Assembly (NCBI RefSeq): GCF_963678165.1
Contig: NZ_OY782755.1
Location: 992,001 to 1,056,000, forward strand
DNA from: an uncultured Acetobacteroides sp.
Lineage (GTDB): Bacteria; Bacteroidota; Bacteroidia; Bacteroidales; ZOR0009
DNA length: 64,000 nucleotides
Reading direction: 5' to 3'
Notes under the pieces: generated by a model
What the model saw: only the letters and a program-made list of their open reading frames with translations
What the model was told of the DNA's origin: nothing
The model's database searches: none
Made by a program: the position numbers and the translations under genes
Part shown: positions 60,712 through 64,000 of the stretch, in pieces
Layout: every line of letters begins with the position of its first letter
Numbering within the stretch: position 1 is the first letter of the stretch

Positions 60712-61190
60712 TACTCTTTAAGGTATTTCTGGATATCCAACGATTTCGGAATGAATGGGGTTACATCGCCGCTATTCTGAATGATTTCCCTAACGATACT
60801 CGAGTTGATGGGCGTGTGACTGGTCGAGGTCAGCAGGAATACGGTTTCGATGTTGTCGTTCATCATCTTGTTCATCTGCCCTATGGCACGCTCGAACTCG
60901 AAATCGGCAGATGTTCTTAGCCCTCTAAGGATAAACGTTGCGTTGATAGAGCGGCAAAAGTCAACGGTTAGCCCTTCGAAGGCAGCAACCTCTACGCGGG
61001 GCTCATTGGCGAAAATCTCCTGCACCATGCGGATGCGCTGCTCTACGCTAAAGCGGTTGTGCTTGGTGGTGTTCTGGCCAATGGCAACAATAATCCGGTC
61101 GAATAGGTCTAATCCACGTAGTACAATAGACTCGTGGCCCACGGTAAAGGGGTCGAACGAACCCGGGAAAACGGCAATTCTTTCCATCAT
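60711..61190 (-). CDS. coaD: Phosphopantetheine adenylyltransferase
   Basis: Fourth step of coenzyme A synthesis: 4'-phosphopantetheine to dephospho-CoA. The 159 residues include the nucleotidyltransferase motif FPGSFDPFTVGHESI near residue 8-22, RGLRTSADFEFE near 86-97 and NSSIVREI near 128. It is the first gene of a two-gene unit with the thioredoxin-fold protein. Its -7 box is next to the lon terminator's T tract. Confidence 0.96.
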   Translation of the reverse strand: MMERIAVFPGSFDPFTVGHESIVLRGLDLFDRIIVAIGQNTTKHNRFSVEQRIRMVQEIFANEPRVEVAAFEGLTVDFCRSINATFILRGLRTSADFEFERAIGQMNKMMNDNIETVFLLTSTSHTPINSSIVREIIQNSGDVTPFIPKSLDIQKYLKE

Positions 61191-61212
61191 TAGGATAACG
61201 GTGAGTGAGGTG

Positions 61213-61220
61213 CAAATGTA
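61213..61220 (-). promoter_or_regulatory. -7 box of coaD, abutting the lon terminator
   Basis: TACATTTG on the minus strand, 22 bases before the coaD ATG, directly after the T run of the lon hairpin and itself part of the outer stem. Confidence 0.6.
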
Positions 61221-61255
61221 AAAAGTTCGAAGGATTTCTTCGAACTTTTACATTT
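61214..61255 (-). terminator. Terminator of lon
   Basis: A long imperfect stem of about 18 bp with one bulged base; core GTTCGAAG / CTTCGAAC with a 5-base loop, then TTTTT on the minus strand. Confidence 0.8.
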
Positions 61256-61277
61256 TTATCTTCTTTGCTATGGCAGG

Positions 61278-63734
61278 TTATACGAGCTTCTTGGGCTTTT
61301 TTACCTTTTCGTCGAGGAGCGCGAAGGCTAGCGCCTCGTCGATGGTTTCCACAAAGTGGAACGTTAGCCCCTTGATGTAGTCATCCTTTATCTCTTCGAT
61401 GTCCTTTCGGTTTTCGGACGATAGCATGATGTCGGTAATTCCGGCACGCTTAGCGGCAAGAATTTTTTCCTTGATGCCACCTACCGCAATAACCTTTCCC
61501 CTAAGGGTGATTTCGCCCGTCATGGCGGTAGACTTGCGAACCTTTTGCTGGGTGAATGCAGATGTAAGGGCAACAGTCATGGTAATGCCTGCCGATGGAC
61601 CATCTTTAGGTATTGCACCTTCGGGCACGTGGATGTGTACGTTCCACTTCTCGAAGATTTCGGGGTTGACGTTTAGCTCATCGCTGTGCGACTTGATGTA
61701 CTCCATGGCAATTACGGCAGATTCCTTCATCACATCGCCAAGGTTTCCGGTAAGGGTAAGGTTTCCTTTGCCGGGGCTAAGGCTGGTTTCGATGAAGAGA
61801 ATCTCACCGCCAACTTCGGTCCACGCAAGGCCTGTAACCACGCCCGCAAACTCGTTACCTTGGTAGAGGTCCTTAACAAACCTAGGTGCACCAAGTATCT
61901 TGCGGATGTCCTCCACCGAAAGGGTAGGAGTGTACTCCTCCTCGAAGGCGATGTGCTTGGCAACATTGCGAACTACCTTGGCTATAACTTTGTCGAGGGT
62001 TCGAACTCCCGATTCGCGGGTGTACTCGTCGATGATGAGTTCCAAAACCTTCTTGGGAAATTTGGCTTGCGCCTTATCCACGCCATGCGCTTCCAGCTGT
62101 CGGGGAACAAGGTGCTGCTTGGCAATCTCGTACTTTTCCTCGGCAAGGTAGCCGCTAACCTCAATCATCTCCATTCTGTCGCGTAGCGCAGGGGCAATGG
62201 TGCCGATGTTGTTGGCTGTAGTTATAAACAGCACCTTAGACAGGTCAAAGTCGAGGTCTAGGTAGTTGTCGTGGAAGGCAAAGTTTTGTTCCGGATCGAG
62301 CACCTCCAGAAGCGCCGATGCGGGGTCTCCCTGAAAGTCTTTGCCAATTTTGTCAATTTCATCGAGGATGATGACAGGATTGGCATACTTCGACTTCTTT
62401 ATGGTTTGGATGATGCGTCCGGGCATTGCCCCAATGTAGGTCTTGCGGTGTCCGCGGATCTCTGCCTCATCGTGCAGGCCGCCAAGCGAGATGCGTCCGT
62501 ATTCGCGGCCAAGTGCTTTGGCAATAGATTTACCCAGCGATGTTTTTCCAACTCCGGGAGGGCCGTAAAGGCATAGTATCGGCGATTTTAGATCTTTCTT
62601 TAGCTTCAAAACGGCAAGGTGCTCTAAGATGCGTTCCTTTACCTGATCAAGACCAAAGTGATCTTCATCGAGTATCTTTTTTGCTCTTTTAAGATCGAAA
62701 TTGTCTTTCGAGAATTCGTTCCATGGAAGTTCGAGCAACAGCTGTAGGTAGTTCAGTTGAATGGAATACTCAGCAACGGCAGGATTCATTCTTTCGAGTT
62801 TAGAAAGCTCCTTTTCGAAGAATGCTTGCGTGTCGTTGTTCCACTTCTTTTCAGACGCAGCTGCCCTTAATTCCTCAATTTCCTGCTCGTTTGGATTGCC
62901 ACCAAGCTCATCTTGGATGGTTTTCATCTGCTGATGAAGGTAGTACTCTCGCTGTTGTTGGTCGAGGTCGAACTTTACCTTTGCCTGGATATCGTTCTTA
63001 AGTTCGATTAACTTCATCTCCTTCGTGAGATACTGAAGCAAAGCAAGCGCACGCTCCTTTAGCGAAAAGATGTCAAGCAACTTCTGCTTCTCGTCGTTTG
63101 TGATGTCGGAGTTGGAGCAGATAAAGTTGACAAGGAACGTTGGGTTGTCGATATTCCTGATGGCAAACGAAGCCTCGTTTGGAATGTTCGGCGATAGTTT
63201 GATGATCTTTAGCGCAAGATCTTTTACCGAACTTACAATCGCATCGTAGTCGTGATGTGGCTCCAGCGGAGTTGCATCTTCAAGTTCCGTTATTTGACCT
63301 TTTAGGTAAGGATCCGTTTCTACAATTTGGTTTAGTTCGAATCTTTTAATTCCTTGAAGAATAACGGTAGTACTACCGTCCGGCATTTCCAGAATCTTCA
63401 GAATTTGACCGATTGTGCCTATCTTGTATAGGTCCTCTTGGCTTGGATCTTCAATCTTCGAATCGATTTGAGAAACGGCGCCAATAATTTTGTCCTTAGC
63501 ATGTTGTTCGCGAACTAGCTTAAGCGATTTCTCGCGACCTACGCTGATAGGAATAACTACGCCTGGGAATAGCACGGCATTCCTTAGCGCTAGAATTGGT
63601 AGCGGGTCTGGAATCTCGGAACTGTCTATCTGCATTTCGCTATCGTTGGCGATAAATGGGATAAACTCGTTGTTGTCCTCTGATGCGCTCGAAATTAAAA
63701 TATTTTGGAGCGATATATCTGATTTGTTACTCAT
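61278..63734 (-). CDS. lon: Endopeptidase La (Lon protease)
   Basis: ATP-dependent cytoplasmic protease for misfolded and regulatory proteins. The 818 residues have the N-terminal LAN domain ([19 protein letters not shown] near 43), Walker [16 protein letters not shown] near 385, Walker [12 protein letters not shown], and the catalytic Ser/Lys dyad in [11 protein letters not shown] and [14 protein letters not shown]. Length and order match LonA. The gene is alone on its transcript with a terminator behind; the upstream 90 bases are AT-rich without a clear TAnnTTTG box. Confidence 0.97.
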   Translation of the reverse strand: MSNKSDISLQNILISSASEDNNEFIPFIANDSEMQIDSSEIPDPLPILALRNAVLFPGVVIPISVGREKSLKLVREQHAKDKIIGAVSQIDSKIEDPSQEDLYKIGTIGQILKILEMPDGSTTVILQGIKRFELNQIVETDPYLKGQITELEDATPLEPHHDYDAIVSSVKDLALKIIKLSPNIPNEASFAIRNIDNPTFLVNFICSNSDITNDEKQKLLDIFSLKERALALLQYLTKEMKLIELKNDIQAKVKFDLDQQQREYYLHQQMKTIQDELGGNPNEQEIEELRAAASEKKWNNDTQAFFEKELSKLERMNPAVAEYSIQLNYLQLLLELPWNEFSKDNFDLKRAKKILDEDHFGLDQVKERILEHLAVLKLKKDLKSPILCLYGPPGVGKTSLGKSIAKALGREYGRISLGGLHDEAEIRGHRKTYIGAMPGRIIQTIKKSKYANPVIILDEIDKIGKDFQGDPASALLEVLDPEQNFAFHDNYLDLDFDLSKVLFITTANNIGTIAPALRDRMEMIEVSGYLAEEKYEIAKQHLVPRQLEAHGVDKAQAKFPKKVLELIIDEYTRESGVRTLDKVIAKVVRNVAKHIAFEEEYTPTLSVEDIRKILGAPRFVKDLYQGNEFAGVVTGLAWTEVGGEILFIETSLSPGKGNLTLTGNLGDVMKESAVIAMEYIKSHSDELNVNPEIFEKWNVHIHVPEGAIPKDGPSAGITMTVALTSAFTQQKVRKSTAMTGEITLRGKVIAVGGIKEKILAAKRAGITDIMLSSENRKDIEEIKDDYIKGLTFHFVETIDEALAFALLDEKVKKPKKLV

Positions 63735-63826
63735 ACAAATTTTATTCGGCTACCGACAATTTGTCAGCGGGTTGCTTTCTTGTTCTTTTATACGGATTAT
63801 GGCAATAGGTGTGCCACAATTTTATG

Positions 63827-64000
63827 CTAGAAGGAGCGCTCTTTTTCGGTTTGCTCAAAAATAGCAGCGAGAATTTCCTTGTCAATTTCGCTAAACTCAC
63901 GACAACGCCTTGCTAAGGTAGCGGTTATGGCAGTGGTGTAGTTGCAACTCTTGTAGGTTATATACCCTTGTGTTCCTCCCCAAGCAAATGAAGGAATAAT
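63827..64000 (-). CDS. C-terminal fragment of an unidentified protein (partial, 5' end outside window)
   Basis: The frame is open from the window edge to a TAG at 63827, giving the last 57 residues: it begins IIPSFAWGGTQGYITYKSCN and ends EQTEKERSF. Codon usage looks like the neighbours and it is the only long open frame there. I do not recognise the family from this piece. It is followed by lon, 92 bases further on in the same direction. Confidence 0.6.
   Translation of the reverse strand: MIPSFAWGGTQGYITYKSCNYTTAITATLARRCREFSEIDKEILAAIFEQTEKERSF

Noticed and set aside
1-64000. Prophage, insertion sequences or integrative elements
   Set aside because: No transposase, integrase or phage gene and no terminal inverted repeats were found; gene content is core chromosomal.

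Overview
The window is a piece of a Bacteroidota chromosome, most likely order Bacteroidales. The evidence is the gene content (parA-parB-DUF5683-MltD, rsfS-ftsH-cdsA-psd, purH-mreBCD-mrdA-rodA, DUF4492-cydAB, DUF5686, DUF6261-like proteins, many short lipoproteins), the rarity of Shine-Dalgarno sequences, and repeated TAnnTTTG -7 promoter boxes typical of this phylum's sigma factor. The genus cannot be fixed from the sequence alone. I see no prophage, insertion sequence, CRISPR array or rRNA; the window reads as core chromosome.

Layout. 1-7.1 kb: a partial ribF on the minus strand, then a plus-strand run of two thioredoxin-fold lipoproteins without CXXC, lpxH, a nucleoside-recognition membrane protein, thyA, folA and a lipoprotein. 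7.1-12 kb: a DUF6261-like gene, then the minus-strand group tig-clpP-clpX. 12-17.5 kb: two identical tRNA-Leu(UAG) cassettes, DUF5686-lptB and kdsD. 17.6-25.4 kb: recQ, an OppC-type permease, a GT2 glycosyltransferase, and the lipid kinase-EamA-aat group. 25.4-30 kb: parA-parB-DUF5683-MltD. 30-34.6 kb: a second lipid kinase, a YbhN-type membrane protein, rsmA and a MacB-type permease. 34.7-42.9 kb: purH and the rod-shape operon mreBCD-mrdA-rodA, with a DUF6261-like gene that runs antisense into rodA. 43.5-49 kb: a cyclic-2,3-diphosphoglycerate-synthase-like GTPase and the cytochrome bd operon, with a 44-residue ORF at its end. 49.4-57.2 kb: ogt, a macro-domain protein, an AI-2E family permease, psd, cdsA, ftsH, rsfS and birA. 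57.5-64 kb: an SRPBCC protein, pyrE, a NUDIX protein, a third thioredoxin-fold protein, coaD, lon and a partial gene.

How the genes work together. Envelope biogenesis dominates: lipid A (lpxH), Kdo precursor (kdsD), LPS export (lptB), phospholipid synthesis (cdsA, psd), cell elongation (mre/mrdA/rodA) and lytic transglycosylation. Protein quality control is also well represented (tig, clpP, clpX, ftsH, lon, aat).

The most unusual signal is not a gene. Every long intergenic gap that lacks an RNA gene is filled with degenerate tandem repeats: clear in six gaps, weak in the 7.1-7.8 kb one. The word differs completely from gap to gap, but the period is nearly always 21 bp or its double (41-42 bp). 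Five of the six clear arrays lie directly 3' of a gene, two of them between a stop codon and a hairpin terminator. 21 bp is two DNA helical turns and also seven codons. This looks like one family of elements that shares a period rather than a sequence, and it is the best candidate here for something undescribed.
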